From contig OZ010788.1 in assembly GCA_963932465.1 (NCBI GenBank), forward strand, positions 196,790,559 to 196,854,558: a DNA stretch of 64,000 bases, written 5' to 3'. Positions 10,860-22,639 of the stretch are shown one piece after another. A program made the translations under genes and the position numbers. Position 1 is the first letter of the stretch; every line of letters starts with the position of its first letter. Under the pieces are notes generated by a model. The model was not told the DNA's origin and did not search any database. It saw nothing but the letters and a program-made list of their open reading frames with translations. Origin of the DNA: Maratus speciosus (lineage: Eukaryota; Arthropoda; Arachnida; Araneae; Salticidae).

Positions 10860-11914
10860 ACCGAGCTGGGACTGGTTTTATTCTCCCAAGTCTTCACGGG
10901 CCAAAATTTTCAGTCCCGGTTCTCACCCAACCCGTATGAAAATCATTGTCTCAGCGTGGCCTGGTAGCAAAATACAGCTAAATGTAAATTAAAATATAGT
11001 AATACGTGTGAAAAAGAACCTGCCTATGGCGGAATCATGTTTTAAACTGAAAAATGTGTTGATCCATGCAAAATTATTATAATATGTGAGAAAAGAATAT
11101 ATAACACATTTACACCTATTAATAACATATTAAATTTAAAAAATAAAAAAACCCGACTGCGTAAAAAGCAAACTAATTAATTATTTCTCATGAATGTGAA
11201 ACTATTTTTTATATTACTTAACTATTTTTTTTATTTACTTGTATTGATGACTTTTAAGTTGTGTTTAACTGTTAGTTCCTATCTATAAAAACTGTTTTGA
11301 TGAGGCCTATAGATGTCTATGAAGGTTAGAGTTGCAGTAAAACTAGAGATCCTAACTTCCAGCTTGTGTAATATTTAAACGGGGCTTTTGACTGTAAAAT
11401 AGTCAATGAAACATCGTTTTCATTTTGAAAGACCTATCCAATGATATGTCACTCAATAGGGTGCATAAAAAAAATTTCGTCTGTACCGCCATTTTGTATT
11501 TTACGGCCTCCATTTTGAATTATAAAAACAAAACCTAGCCTATAACCATCGGACGGTTAAGTCAAATCGATAGAGACCTCATTCATTCAAATCCATCCAG
11601 CCGTTGGGATGTTTCGAGGGTATAAAGAAATCCACATACCCAGATACGCGTGAAACACATAACCCTTCTTCGCAGTCGGGTGAAAATGGAACTTGTCTAT
11701 AATGCATTTTTTTTACTTTAACTGTGCGATTCCGTCTTAGAAGATTTTACTGTATAGCATTTTTTAGATTTTTAAGTCTCCAATACATGGAATATGGATT
11801 AACAAAATTAATGATAATGGAAACATTGGCATACAACAAATAGAGATTTATTAAAAAAATAAATAAATATCGCAGCCTACGGCATTTCTACAAAACTAAA
11901 GATTACAAAAAAAA

Positions 11915-11945
<31 letters not shown>

Positions 11946-12270
11946 GAAATAAAAAAGATATGATTAAGTATTTTTGATCAGAAAATTCCTCGTACAGACA
12001 AATTTTTAACCAAATCGACGTAAAAATCAATGTTTTGTAAAGATTCACTCGGGCCGTGCCAGGCTCGGGACGAGATTTTCATTTTTTTCCGGGCCAGGAT
12101 GGTCTCAGGCTGAACTTAACTTTTAGCTGCTATAACGCCGGACCAGGCCAATAATTTTTTTCGACAGGCCTGGCCGAGTTCAGACCTACTTTTTATAATG
12201 GGCCGTGTCGAATTTTTTCCTATGGGTTGGCCTGGCTGGGGCCTGAAAATTTCTACCCGCACAAACTTCT
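10860..12270. repeat. GGCC-word repeat element, degraded, with a nested MITE
   Basis: GGGCC, GGCCTGG and CGGGCC words cluster at 10865-10975 and 12050-12250 on an otherwise AT-rich background, which looks like the two ends of another word-type non-autonomous element. The exact ends could not be defined. An A run lies at about 11906-11932. Confidence 0.35.
11151..11681. mobile_element. Small inverted-repeat element (MITE), 531 bp
   Basis: Eleven-base inverted termini ACCCGACTGCG (11151) and CGCAGTCGGGT (ending 11681) bracket non-coding DNA with the phrases 'CCGCCATTTTG' and 'CCATCGGACGG'. No clear TSD is visible in the A-rich flanks, so the superfamily is not assigned. Confidence 0.5.
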
Positions 12271-15200
12271 AACTTAAAATTTAAAAAGTATTGCAAATTT
12301 CAAACTTTGAGTTATAAATAAAAGAAAAAAAGAATTACTTTTTAAATATTTTCTATTGAATTAATTTTTATTGTAATAATAAATAATCAATCTAAATCTG
12401 TCTTTTTACACCTTATCCCAAATTACTGCTTTTACCTTTGTTTCCTCTCCCCTCACTGGGGTATCGAGCACGAAAAGCTTAAACATTAAGTGATGAGGTG
12501 ATTTTTTTTTTTTTTTTTTTTTAATAACGTGGTGAGGTGGTGTGTATACAACCCCAAAATTTGATTTCTTGTCTTGTGCACTCCACAAAATGTAGCGAAT
12601 TAAAATAAGAAAATCTGCTGTGAATTTTGCATAATTTACTTGAATAAAAACAACTGAAAAAGTAATGTAAGTGTGCATACATATACATACTAGTAAATCT
12701 GCAGATCAGAAGCCTCAACGTCATCTTTGCAAGTCATTGTTTTTTAACACTCATTGCGTAATATTCAACTTCCTACAAATCGCTTTTTAAAGTTTTCAAA
12801 TTACATAAATATTTATAAGCATACAAGATACTTCGTAAAGTTTCAGAAATTAAAAGTGTTAAACAAGTGGTTATACACTGATGTTCTGAAATTCTGATGA
12901 GCTACTTATTCTGGTAACTTTTTAAATCAAAAATTGCATTTCTTCAGGGGGGCTCTGCCCCCCTGAACCCCCCGTAGTCTATTTAAATTTAAATTCGTAA
13001 TTTTTTATTGATTGTGCGGATGGTTATAGTATATCTTAGATTTTTTTTACGCTGTGATTTATAAGGATAAACATAAGTTTTTTTTATAAATTAATAAAAT
13101 TTAAATTTAAAATAAAATATTCATGTTAACCGTACACAGACAATAAATCTTGAAGTGACGCCAAAAATGTAACCCTAAAATCCGCTACATTCGGAACAAC
13201 ACAACGACGTGCTTAAAAATACAATAATATTTTTAGTAATACAGTTTTTAATTTATAATACAATGAAATGCTACCTTAGAATGCTTATTGCTTAAATATA
13301 AGCAGATCATTTTCATTTTACAGGAAAAATGCACGGATGAAGTCAAATAATTTGGTCCCTGTTCCACGTGCTTGTTTTGTTTGGGCCGAATGAGGGCATT
13401 TAAATCTGAGCGAAAACGTACATCACATTGCAAACTGCTTTTACGGCATACTGCATCTCCATCTATCTCTTTCCTCCATGAATAATAGTTAATTTTATTT
13501 TACCCAAGATCTTTTTATTCCAGCATCTTTTTTTTTCGATAAATGACGTCTAATTCACCTGCTATGCGTACTTACTCAAAACTTTTCATCTTGTTATATT
13601 AAGAAATACTCGAGAGTTTTCTTTTTATTTCCAATATGCCTCCATATTAATTTTTCTATTCTTAATTTTATTTTTCATTTTCCTGTTTCACGACAAAACA
13701 TTTCAATTGAAAATTGTTTAAAAGAAAATATTATTCCAGGTTTTGATTTTCTTGGCAACAACTAAAGAAATATTTGTAAGTGTTATGGAAAAATGTTACG
13801 TTATTCTCTATGAAAATAATGAACTTTTGTATTTTTAAGCAAAATATTTGAATAAAATAAATGAAATATTACCTATTCTTATTTCTGGGCTAAAATCCAT
13901 CTATATGCAAAGATACAAATGCATTAATTCATCCGTTTTGACGCTGGCTTTACTCAAACATTATCCACGCAATTATACTAATATTATTAGGACCAAATAT
14001 GTTGCTAGGCAACAGATGAAAGAAAAGGAAAAAAATGAAATATGCATTATGTCAAATTGATAAAACAAAATCCTTTTATATTATTGGAAAACATGCATAA
14101 AATTCCCCCCAATATTATAAACCCAATTAAAAAAATCTCGCAAATATATTGACAAAATTTCAAACTAATTGGAATAATTTAATAATCTTATTTAAAAATT
14201 TCAGCATCAAAAATTTACCATTTAAATCCATTTTTCATATGAGCCATTTTTTTCAACAAATGAAAATCTGAAAATCGTCTGACTTGCCATAGACAAGCAT
14301 TATAGAGAAAAATAAAATGTTCCATATTTCCCGAACGAATGAACCAAATTTAACCAAAAACTATACAGCTAAGTCCGGGTGCCTCATCAATATGCCCAGG
14401 GAATTTCAAGCCGATCGGATGCTTTTTGCGGCAGTTATCGCGGAACAGACAGACAGACTAACAGAAAGCAAAACTTTTCGTGTCTCCACAGTAAGCCTTC
14501 ACTTACGTTTCGGCAATAAATACACGTATCTAAATACCACAAAAAAAATTTCTTCATAATTGAAATTTCTCCGGGGTGGAAAACACCTCACCTGATCAGT
14601 TAAGGGTTAAAGTCTTTAAAATTACTTTTTTTCCTCTGCCTTATTCGTAATTGTGCAAATACGATAAATAAATCAGCAGTTATCTACTTCACTCCCTCCA
14701 TTCATAATTTCTACTACCTTCGCTCCCCCAGTTTGTAAAATTTTAAATGGTTGAAATTATCTGGGAGCACGGCAGTGCGTCCGCCAAGTTCGCACAAGCC
14801 GTAAGCTACCTTTTCCTGAACCATTTCGGCATACTTTTCACCCCCTCATAACGTCGTTTTAGGGAGAGATATAGAATTTTTTCTTTTATACACATGTTCG
14901 TATGATCAAACTGAACTAAGGTTCCACGATTTCATGTTTCTGTATTTAGTAGTTTTCGAAATATTAAATTCCGAAAAAGCGCTTTTTTGTCACTGACTCA
15001 CTTCGCATCATCAAATAACTAAGGCACTTCTAAAAGTGGTAGAATCATGAAATTTCACAAGTAAGTCGGGTTTGTAGCACAATGAACCAGAAAAATCTGA
15101 AAACACTGAATTTCCGCCTCTAAACCCTTAAAACAGGGGGTGTTGATTTGGCCGTAAACAGTTCCTTCACATTCAATTGCGCCAATGTTGGTCGCCAATA

Positions 15201-15640
15201 CTCGATTACAGGGTTTTGAAGGGGTCACGTAATTTCAAGCAGAATAAAACTTTATATATATGCTTTTCCAAAGATGTTTGTTAAATAGAAAAAAATGAAT
15301 ATACCTAAAAATTTTAATCAGTATATGTTATGATATAATCACGATATTAAAACAATAAAACATTTAACAAAATATAACCGCAATTTGGTATGTTTCCGAT
15401 ATAGTAGCCTTGGCGAAATAGAGAAATTAGCCTTGACAAGAAAAGAAATTTGATAATAACGTATTTTCTGGCAACCTATCTACTGTGTCATATACACAAG
15501 CAATTTTTTCCACATGTATACAATTTATTTACTGTAAGGAACCCGTTTATTTATTTTTATATACCAACATAAATAATTTGTATATAAAAAACAATATTTT
15601 ATACGCGTATAAATAAAATGTTTATATGTATATAAATACA
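12271..15640. other. Non-coding repeat-like DNA, no gene recognised
   Basis: The stretch includes T and A runs (12505-12523), a G/C snap-back (CAGGGGGG near 12946 facing CCCCCCTG near 12958), a CAGACAGACAGAC tract near 14450 preceded by AT-rich sequence of the style found in satellite-bearing elements, and a moderately GC segment at 14760-15240. Open frames at 13848-14559 have no recognisable domain. Confidence 0.4.
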
Positions 15641-15642
15641 TA

Positions 15643-15851
15643 TGGCTAATTCCATGCGAACTTGTCATGTCTGTCACATAGCTGAAAATCGTTATGCTTG
15701 TTGGCCAACGTTATTTTCGAAAAGTTTGCTTCGCCTTATTGAATTGATGAGATATCTCCGATAAAATAAGTCTCATTTTTCAGTTTTAAAATACTGGTAG
15801 CCAAAAATCGTAGTGTCTGACAGACATGACAAGTTCGCATGGAATTAACCA
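15643..15851. mobile_element. Tc1/mariner-like MITE, 209 bp
   Basis: Terminal inverted repeats of about 36 bp (starting TGGCTAATTCCATGCGAAC; the right arm differs mainly by TGGTTAATTCC) enclose about 135 bp of non-coding DNA. TA dinucleotides at 15641-15642 and 15852-15853 fit a mariner-type TSD. Confidence 0.7.
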
Positions 15852-16583
15852 TATATAAATAACATAAAAGTTCATCAGGTTTGTTTTCATAGTTGTTTAT
15901 ATCATTTAGCAACATATCTCAGTTTCTGAAATCCGAAAATTCGCCAAGATTTTTTTAAAAAGCCAAGGTCCTTATAATGGAAAAATATCCTAATTCTCAT
16001 ATGAAAGTTTAAAAATCTGCTTTTAATTAAATGAAATGTGTAACTAATAAAGCTGTCTTTAACGATGCTGCAACGTTTAACATGCAATTATTAGAGTATA
16101 TACTACTTGCTAGAGGCGGCTAGTACTTTAATATAAAAAGAAATAAAGTATGAATTTGTAAAGCTCAATAAAATAAATTTAGGTATTTTTATGCTAGCCG
16201 GGCGCGAGTGGCAAATCGCCAAATACTGCCCCCAACTCTATTGTTCATATTGCATTCATTTCATTTAAAAATATAAACTTTTCAGCCATCTCATTTAAAA
16301 TAGATGCATCTCCCTCATTTTATTTAATAGAATATTTAACATAGAAATAAATAAATAAATAAATAAATAACAAATAATAACATGCACCAAAATATTTTAT
16401 TTGAAAATCAAAGCATTGTTTCTAATTTACACATGTGAAAAATGAAAACTACTATTGGCGAAAAAACAAAATGCTAATTAGGAGATTTGCTCCCGGCTAA
16501 CATAAAAGTACTGAAATTTAAGTTTTTTTTAATATTAATATAGCTTAGAAAAAAACTAGAAAAAACATACAAAAAGTAGTGAT

Positions 16584-17534
16584 ATCCCAACAAAAAGTTT
16601 TCGGTAAAAAAAAAAAAAGCCAAGTTCTCCTTAATGTTTCGGCCAGAAAAAGTAGTGATATCTGAAGTTCGCACAAGTTAAAAGCCAAACATCCCAAATC
16701 TTTTATTGAAAATGGCTTCCTGCGACTTGGCCGTTAATGCCTTCGAGAGAGTTTTTCAAATTTTAAAATATGTACAAATGAGTTACATGCCAACTACAGT
16801 TTTTGATTATTTTAGGCATTTTGTGGCACAAAGTACAGAAATAAAATACACATTTAAAAAAAGAATTTAAACCACTTCAGTCTATTTAAATGCTTGGAAG
16901 TTAAATATAACAAAATACTTGTATTCAGGAGGTAATATCCCTAATTGCTAAAACATAATTAGTATCAGCTTTTAACAGTTTATAAATCGAATACTTGTTA
17001 ATGTATGCAAACAAACTATAATAAATGTTCAAACGAAAAAAATCTCTTTCCTCAATGCACAAGATTTCAATATTATACAATAAAATATAATGTAACATAT
17101 TGTGAGATTTGAAGAAAGTAAATTTTGTTTTATTTCTTAGGTTTCACGTTAATGACTTTAGCTTTAGACCGTACGAAATGGCAATTAAACCACATGTGGA
17201 CTAAATGATCTGTAATCAAAACTATTGTTTGTTGAAATTGAATGGTATTCAACAGAAATCTATTACTTAGAATGTCTTTATGTGAATTTGCCTCTTTGCA
17301 TACTAATATTAATTTTAATATTTAAATAATTCATAAATGCGAAATTTCCAATCATTAATTTTGAAATGCTGTAGAAGGCATTAACGGCCAAGTCGCAGGA
17401 AGCCATTTTCAATGAAAGATTTGGGATGTTTGGCTTTTAACTTGTGCGAACTTCAGATATCACTACTTTTTCTGGCCGAAACATTAAGGAGAACTTGGCT
17501 TTTTTTTTTTTTACCGAAAACTTTTTGTTGGGAT
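16584..17534. mobile_element. Foldback element with 161-bp nearly identical arms
   Basis: The left arm 16584-16744 and right arm 17374-17534 are inverted copies that differ at about two places (A-run length and one C/T). They surround 629 bp of AT-rich non-coding DNA. Both arms carry the phrase AAAAAGTAGTGATATC, which also occurs just outside the left end. A TSD was not found, so the class is open. Confidence 0.7.
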
Positions 17535-17774
17535 TTAGTTTTTTGTTAAAATTTTTCGGTCTGTTTATTTATACACTGCTGAAATAATAAATAAATGTCT
17601 AATCCCCCCCCCCCCCCGCCCAAAAGAAAATAATGCGAAAAAATACAAAATACAAATAAATACAAAATACAAATAAATACAAAATAAAAAAAAAATACAA
17701 AATTTACTAGTAACATTCGGTAAATTCGATCTCCACCCCCCCCCCCCAAAAGAAATGCTCTAGCTACGCCACTG

Positions 17775-17960
17775 GTTTCGACGGGTGTACGAAATGTGTC
17801 TCATCTAGAGATGTTTTTTTTTTATGGAAATATGTATGTTTCAAAGTTATTTTGCGCTTTTCGCGAATCTGTATATAGTTTGTGTGTTATCCTTATTAAA
17901 AATGTGATTGTTTAAGTGTCGAAAGAGTTTATCCAAACCCACATCGACACACATATTATT
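17775..17960 (+). repeat. 3' LTR of the gypsy element, right part
   Basis: After the repeated GTTTCGAC (17775-17782) the LTR interrupted at 5094 continues. The right limit is approximate, placed near CATCGACACACA, because no second LTR is available for comparison. Confidence 0.5.
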
Positions 17961-18583
17961 TATTGCTTGTCATTAAGAAAAATTCATGGAACTCATTCCT
18001 TTCTGAAATAAATTTCATAAATAGCTATCAACATACAAACTTTTATTGGATACACCACACAAATATTTCTCTAATAATTTGCATACATTAACATTAAATG
18101 TTTTTAAAGGCAAGTAAGAAAACTGTAATAAATTAAAAAAGGCAAAATAACATCCTAAGGTAATTAGAAAATTAAACTAAAAATAGAATAATTGAATTTG
18201 CAAACTTAATAGCCATGTATTTCATCAAATGAAACTTATTTACGGATTTAGTAAAATATTTCTTTTTTTTACTGTAACATAAATAAATGTTTATTAGAAA
18301 TACCACACATTCTGGATATTACCACTGCATTTCAAAGGATTTTTTTTTATCCTAAGATTTTTTGCATGATACAACATAAAAATACAATTTAAAGGTTTTT
18401 CAGGAAATAAGCATGCTTGCCTATCTACTGATGAACTTTTTAGCTAATTTTATCAAAGATAATATAATTTATATGTTTTGCAGCCAAAATATAATATATG
18501 GCTAAACCAATGGAAGCAAAGCTTATCGGGAAAGAAAAATTAACTTCAAACTTGAAATGCTGGTATACTTAAATCCAAATTAA

Positions 18584-18623
<40 letters not shown>

Positions 18624-18689
18624 ATATATAAATTATTTGAAAAGTTTCAAGAATTTAAAAAAGACAAAGTTTCAATAAAACAATACTAG
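17961..18689. repeat. AT-rich spacer with a compound microsatellite
   Basis: A (TC)n run at 18586-18606 passes directly into an (AT)n run at 18607-18622. No gene is seen in the surrounding AT-rich DNA. Confidence 0.6.
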
Positions 18690-18952
18690 TTATAAAATAG
18701 TTACAAGGTTTATTTTTGCACAAATACAAATAACAGTTTATAAATAATAGTATTACAAAGTATTATTTTCTACATATTTTGAGTTAAGACTTTGTTACCT
18801 AAACAAAACACACACACACACACAAAAAAAAATGAAAAAATAAATATTTAAATATATTTAACATCACTTTCCTGTTCTCCTCCCCCACCTGAGTCTGTTG
18901 CATCATGCAATTTTTCCACATTCTAATCCATGTTTTTTCATGTATCTGCATC
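18690..18952 (-). CDS. Possible terminal exon of a minus-strand host transcript
   Basis: Read on the minus strand, a strong acceptor (CCTCTTTCAG at 18953-18962) opens an exon whose coding part would be 18952-18903, ending in TGA. It is followed by a 3' UTR with an AATAAA signal near 18710. The few residues are basic and Cys-rich (CRYMKKHGLECG). The phase fits the exon candidate at 22290-22308, which would give a very short protein of 22 residues, so intermediate exons may be missed or the transcript may be non-coding. I do not recognise the family. A (CA)n tract at 18810-18824 lies in the presumed UTR. Confidence 0.3.
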
Positions 18953-19138
18953 CTGAAAGAGGAAAAAAAAAAGAATAAATTTTAAATAATCGCAGGTTTA
19001 TATTTTACAGCTTTCAAGAATTCTGTCTACAGTTAGTTTTTAATGTGATCACAAATTACAACTTCTCAGTTAACAAAACTACCTTGATGTTAAGGGTGGA
19101 ATTGCCGGGATGTAATAAAATTTAATAAAAACAATTAA

Positions 19139-19436
19139 CCTTTAACTGATGTCACAGAAATTGTCACGTAACTAGCGTGAAGCGGTCTGTGAGACCACTG
19201 CAACGAAAGATGAATAAAAGGAACGATTAACTCATATGATGGTGTTTTTGTACTAAACTTTTTGCACAGGGCTGTTATAATTAAAATTCACTCATTCAAA
19301 AGTCTCTGGTGATAGTACTAAAGTTCCAAACGGAACAAAATTTTGTTAGTGTTTGTAGTTAAACTGAAAAATGCAAGTTAAACTATAAAAAATAAAAAAG
19401 GCCGCGGTCTGAGAGACCGGTAACATCAGTTAAAGG
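19139..19436. mobile_element. piggyBac-like MITE, 298 bp
   Basis: Perfect inverted ends CCTTTAACTGATGT (19139) and ACATCAGTTAAAGG (ending 19436) are flanked by TTAA on both sides (19135-19138, 19437-19440), the characteristic piggyBac target. Internal GGTCTGTGAGACC and GGTCTGAGAGACC palindromes lie near each end. Confidence 0.8.
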
Positions 19437-20141
19437 TTAAATCGATTTTGCCGAGCAATAAGCCTTATCTTTCTGAGCGAACTTTCAGGCAAACCAGACT
19501 TGACAGTAATGTGGGTTTTGCTTCTGTCAAATTGCACAATACATAAGAATAAAGATTACTAAACGAAGACATAATTAACATAAACAATTTATTTTCTATA
19601 TTGTTTAGACCCGAGAAGAACATATTAAGATAATTCATTCAGTTGGTTTGACATTTAATGTGACATTTTTATCCCATGCGTTATCCCGTAAGGAATGAAC
19701 GTATCAAAATTAAACGTAAAGTTTAATTAAACTTTTAAAGATTTCCATTTAAAATAATTTTACTTCTTAAAATATTTGTTTTTTCGAAGAGCAAACAAGA
19801 TAAACCAGTAGAAATCAGAACATTTTTTAGTATAAAGTTTTAAATTCTTTAAGCAGTCATCAAAGCATTACCAGCTCCTTTATTAAATATTTGAGAAAAC
19901 GATCATGATTCCGCGTCGATAGGTACATCGAGCATCCGTCAACTCCTCCACTGAGCACCCGCCAAGTAAAGTCAGTGTGTAACGAAAAAATACGATTTTC
20001 TCAAAAGTATGTGACTAGGATAATCGCTATAGTTTTCCTGTATGGCTTAAATAAACTTCTAGTACTATTTTTTTCATAATTTTATTTACAGTAGATTTGG
20101 TAATAGCGGGGAAGGAGGGGGGAGGACACATTTTTCCAGTA

Positions 20142-20285
20142 CAGTGTTGAATTCAGACACTTTCCTCCGGGGGGAGGATTGCACTTTTTGACCATTGAAA
20201 ACACAAAATCGTAAATCTTCCGTGGGGGACATCTCATTGTTCCGGAGAGAATGTCCCCCCGGGCCATCCCCTGAATTCAACACTG
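20142..20285. mobile_element. MITE with CAGTGTTGAATTCAG ends, 144 bp
   Basis: Fifteen-base perfect inverted ends CAGTGTTGAATTCAG enclose short G-rich and C-rich words (CCGGGG, CCCCGG). The same ends occur at 21820-22020. The flanking 8-mers are not clearly duplicated. Confidence 0.7.
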
Positions 20286-20639
20286 TTTTCGTCTATGTCT
20301 CTGAAAATGTAATATCTAAATTACAACAAATACACTTTTGGTTTTCGTATTACAAGACCTTTCGAAAGATACCCCACAGACTACACACACAAAAGAAAAT
20401 AAAAATAAGTAGCTTATTTCCTTATTTTTTTTTTTCTAAAAATACTTGCAAATCGCTAATAATCAATAAGTATGTTGGTCAATAACCTTATAACTCTGCC
20501 AAGTTTGAAATTTCCATGTTCCGTAGTTTCGAAAAATTGACTATGACAGACAGACGGACAGAGAGACACACAAGTGACGTTTACAATTCTTCAGTTTTTA
20601 CATTTTAAGTGCGGAAGCCAAAAATTTAACTAAAATCAA

Positions 20640-20775
20640 AACTAGTTTATCTAGTCAGTTTGTCTAATTTATCTAGCAAAATTTCATCAGTTTAATCTAA
20701 TTTATCTAGTCAAGTTAGTTTAATCTAATTTATCTACTTTAATCTAGTCAGAGAGACAAACTAAACATTAACTAG
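20640..20775. repeat. Degenerate short tandem repeat, TTTATCTAGTCA-like
   Basis: The words CTAATTTATCTA and TCTAGTCA recur about seven times in 130 bp with irregular spacing. A GACAGACAGACGGACAGAGAGA tract sits about 90 bp upstream at 20546. Confidence 0.6.
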
Positions 20776-21184
20776 TCAGTACCTAATCAGTACAAACGCA
20801 GAATAAAACTTTTCAACCTCAGTTGAAAAGGATTTAAAAATATTAAAATGCGAGCGAGAAATCTGTAAATATCTCCCATATGATTAACATTAACTTGACC
20901 GTTTCTTTGAGTGACTAATGTAGGCTCTTAAGAAGTTACCTTTTATGAAAGATTGTTACCATAAAAATAATAATAAATAAAAATACAGTTCAACACTTTT
21001 TTTACATGTAAAAGATAAAACAAAATAAAACATGTTCAATAAGAATACAAATAAACAATATTCAAATCTGACATTAACACTATAACATTGAGATTTTGAA
21101 GTGGTTATTCAATGCATTTTAATTATTAAACTTCAGTTCATTACAAAAATACGCACTAATCAATATTAGTAAAATTTTTTACGG

Positions 21185-21483
21185 CAGGCCTCGAAATTGA
21201 AAAATCCACGAACAGGGACGCTATTTCAAAATTATCGTTGACTAAAACCTTCTTTTTTTTTTTTCAACTTTATGCAAATTTATGTCTAATCATACAAAGA
21301 CAATTTAAAAACTGCATTCAAAATTCTAAATAATAAAAAAAAGTTATAGGCAGCACAATAAAAGTCATGTGTATAAAATTGTAATAATATGTTTTAATAA
21401 TTTCACAAATCACTAACCGGAACAATATTTGTCATAATTTCACGAACCGGAATATCGTTTCGATTTGCTCCGGTACATGCCTG
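21185..21483. mobile_element. hAT-like MITE with GAACCGGAA words, 299 bp
   Basis: The ends CAGGCCTCG (21185) and CATGCCTG (ending 21483) are inverted for their outer CAGGC. Flanking 8-mers TTTTACGG and ATTTGCGG match at 6 of 8. The right end repeats the word ACCGGAA. Non-coding. Confidence 0.45.
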
Positions 21484-21819
21484 ATTTGCGGACGTGAAAA
21501 ACTAAAAATTTAAAAATATTGATATTTAAAATGTTTACAAAAATTTGGAAATAAAAAGATTTATACACATCCGATTAAGAAGCAGTTACGTCAAAAGAAA
21601 AGAGAAATTATTAAATAATTAAATAAAACGGACGTCGGTAGGAAATACTTTTAATAATTTCAATAAAAATTAGAAAAAAGCGGTACATTAGAAATCCAGG
21701 TTGATAAGCATAGAGCCAACTAAGAAACAGTTTAAAATTATACTTAATATTAAAATAGAGAAAAAAAGGTTAATGTTAATGAAAAAATAATTTAAAGTTT
21801 AAAATAATACACTCGAACG

Positions 21820-22020
21820 CAGTGTTGAATTCAGGGGGTGGCCAGGAGGGGACATTTGCCCCGGAACATTGAAATGTCGTCCCGGAAGATTTGAATTTTT
21901 ATGCTTTTTAATGGACAAAAGTGCAATTTCCACCTCGGATCTCTAAAATGTCCCCCACCCCCACCTCATTCCGGAGCAACAGAAATCTCTCCCGGAGATA
22001 AGCGTCTGAATTCAACACTG
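21820..22020. mobile_element. MITE with CAGTGTTGAATTCAG ends, 201 bp
   Basis: A second copy of the family at 20142-20285, with the same perfect 15-bp inverted ends and internal CCCCGGAAC / CCCGGAAG words. Flanking 8-mers CTCGAACG and CTCCAGCA agree at 5 of 8, consistent with an old 8-bp TSD. Confidence 0.7.
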
Positions 22021-22289
22021 CTCCAGCAGCGTGAAAGGCAACAATAACAATTAAAAAAAAGCAAACGAAATCTTAAACTCCCTGTAAAGTTCAGAAAAAT
22101 TCATTTAAAAATTAAGATTTTCAACATTGGTTTAACATGGCCCAAAGCATAACTGTTGAAAAACGTAGGCATTAGTTAGAAAATTAACATAACTTTTAAT
22201 TTATTAGAATTTTTGTATGAAATAAGTTGTAGATTATAGAGAAATGTTACTTTAGAGAAAATAACCACATTTGAATAATTAATAAATAC

Positions 22290-22450
22290 CTTTATCTCTG
22301 GGTTCCATTACTTGAACGCTAATCACGAAGTTCAATAACGATGTGTCTTTTTCTTTTGACTCTGAGCTCTGAATTTCCGGTCATACGCTGTTATCTATTC
22401 TGCTCTCAACAAAGGGAATTTTCGCTGACGTCGTTGAAATATGACAGTGT
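22290..22450 (-). CDS. Possible first exon of a minus-strand host transcript
   Basis: On the minus strand an ATG at 22308 opens six codons (MEPRDK) and ends at a donor, AAAG/GTATTT, at 22290 (phase 1). The upstream part up to about 22450 is less AT-rich than its surroundings, as expected of a 5' UTR. The phase matches the terminal exon candidate at 18952. The coding potential is tiny, so this is offered as a transcript hypothesis only. Confidence 0.3.
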
Positions 22451-22639
22451 TGCAGCAGTTTTACAGCAAAATGGCATTGCAAGGGAGAGATCGATTATGT
22501 TTCACCTGCCTTGAAGTATTTTTGAGCTAAAATTGTTGTGTCAAATTTGTCAAGACAAGAAAATATCGAGAAAAGGTCAAACTTACTGCAAACGTACATG
22601 CTATCTGGGATGGTTGTTCCTTCAAATTAGGAAGTTGTC

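Larger units (their letters stand above)
5095..17774. mobile_element. Composite hAT-type insertion of 12.7 kb inside the gypsy LTR
   Basis: The left end CAGGGACGTAGCTA at 5095 and the right end (reverse complement CAGTGGCGTAGCTA) at 17774 match at 12 of 14 bases and are followed inward by long G or C runs. The flanks carry a perfect 8-bp direct repeat GTTTCGAC (5087-5094 and 17775-17782), the TSD size of hAT transposons. No transposase is visible inside, so it is non-autonomous. Its size is largely due to later insertions listed separately. It must be younger than the gypsy element it splits. Confidence 0.85.

Noticed and set aside
20195..20485. Plus-strand 96-residue frame over the MITE at 20142
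   Set aside because: The frame spans the MITE and AT-rich flank and shows no domain or conserved pattern.
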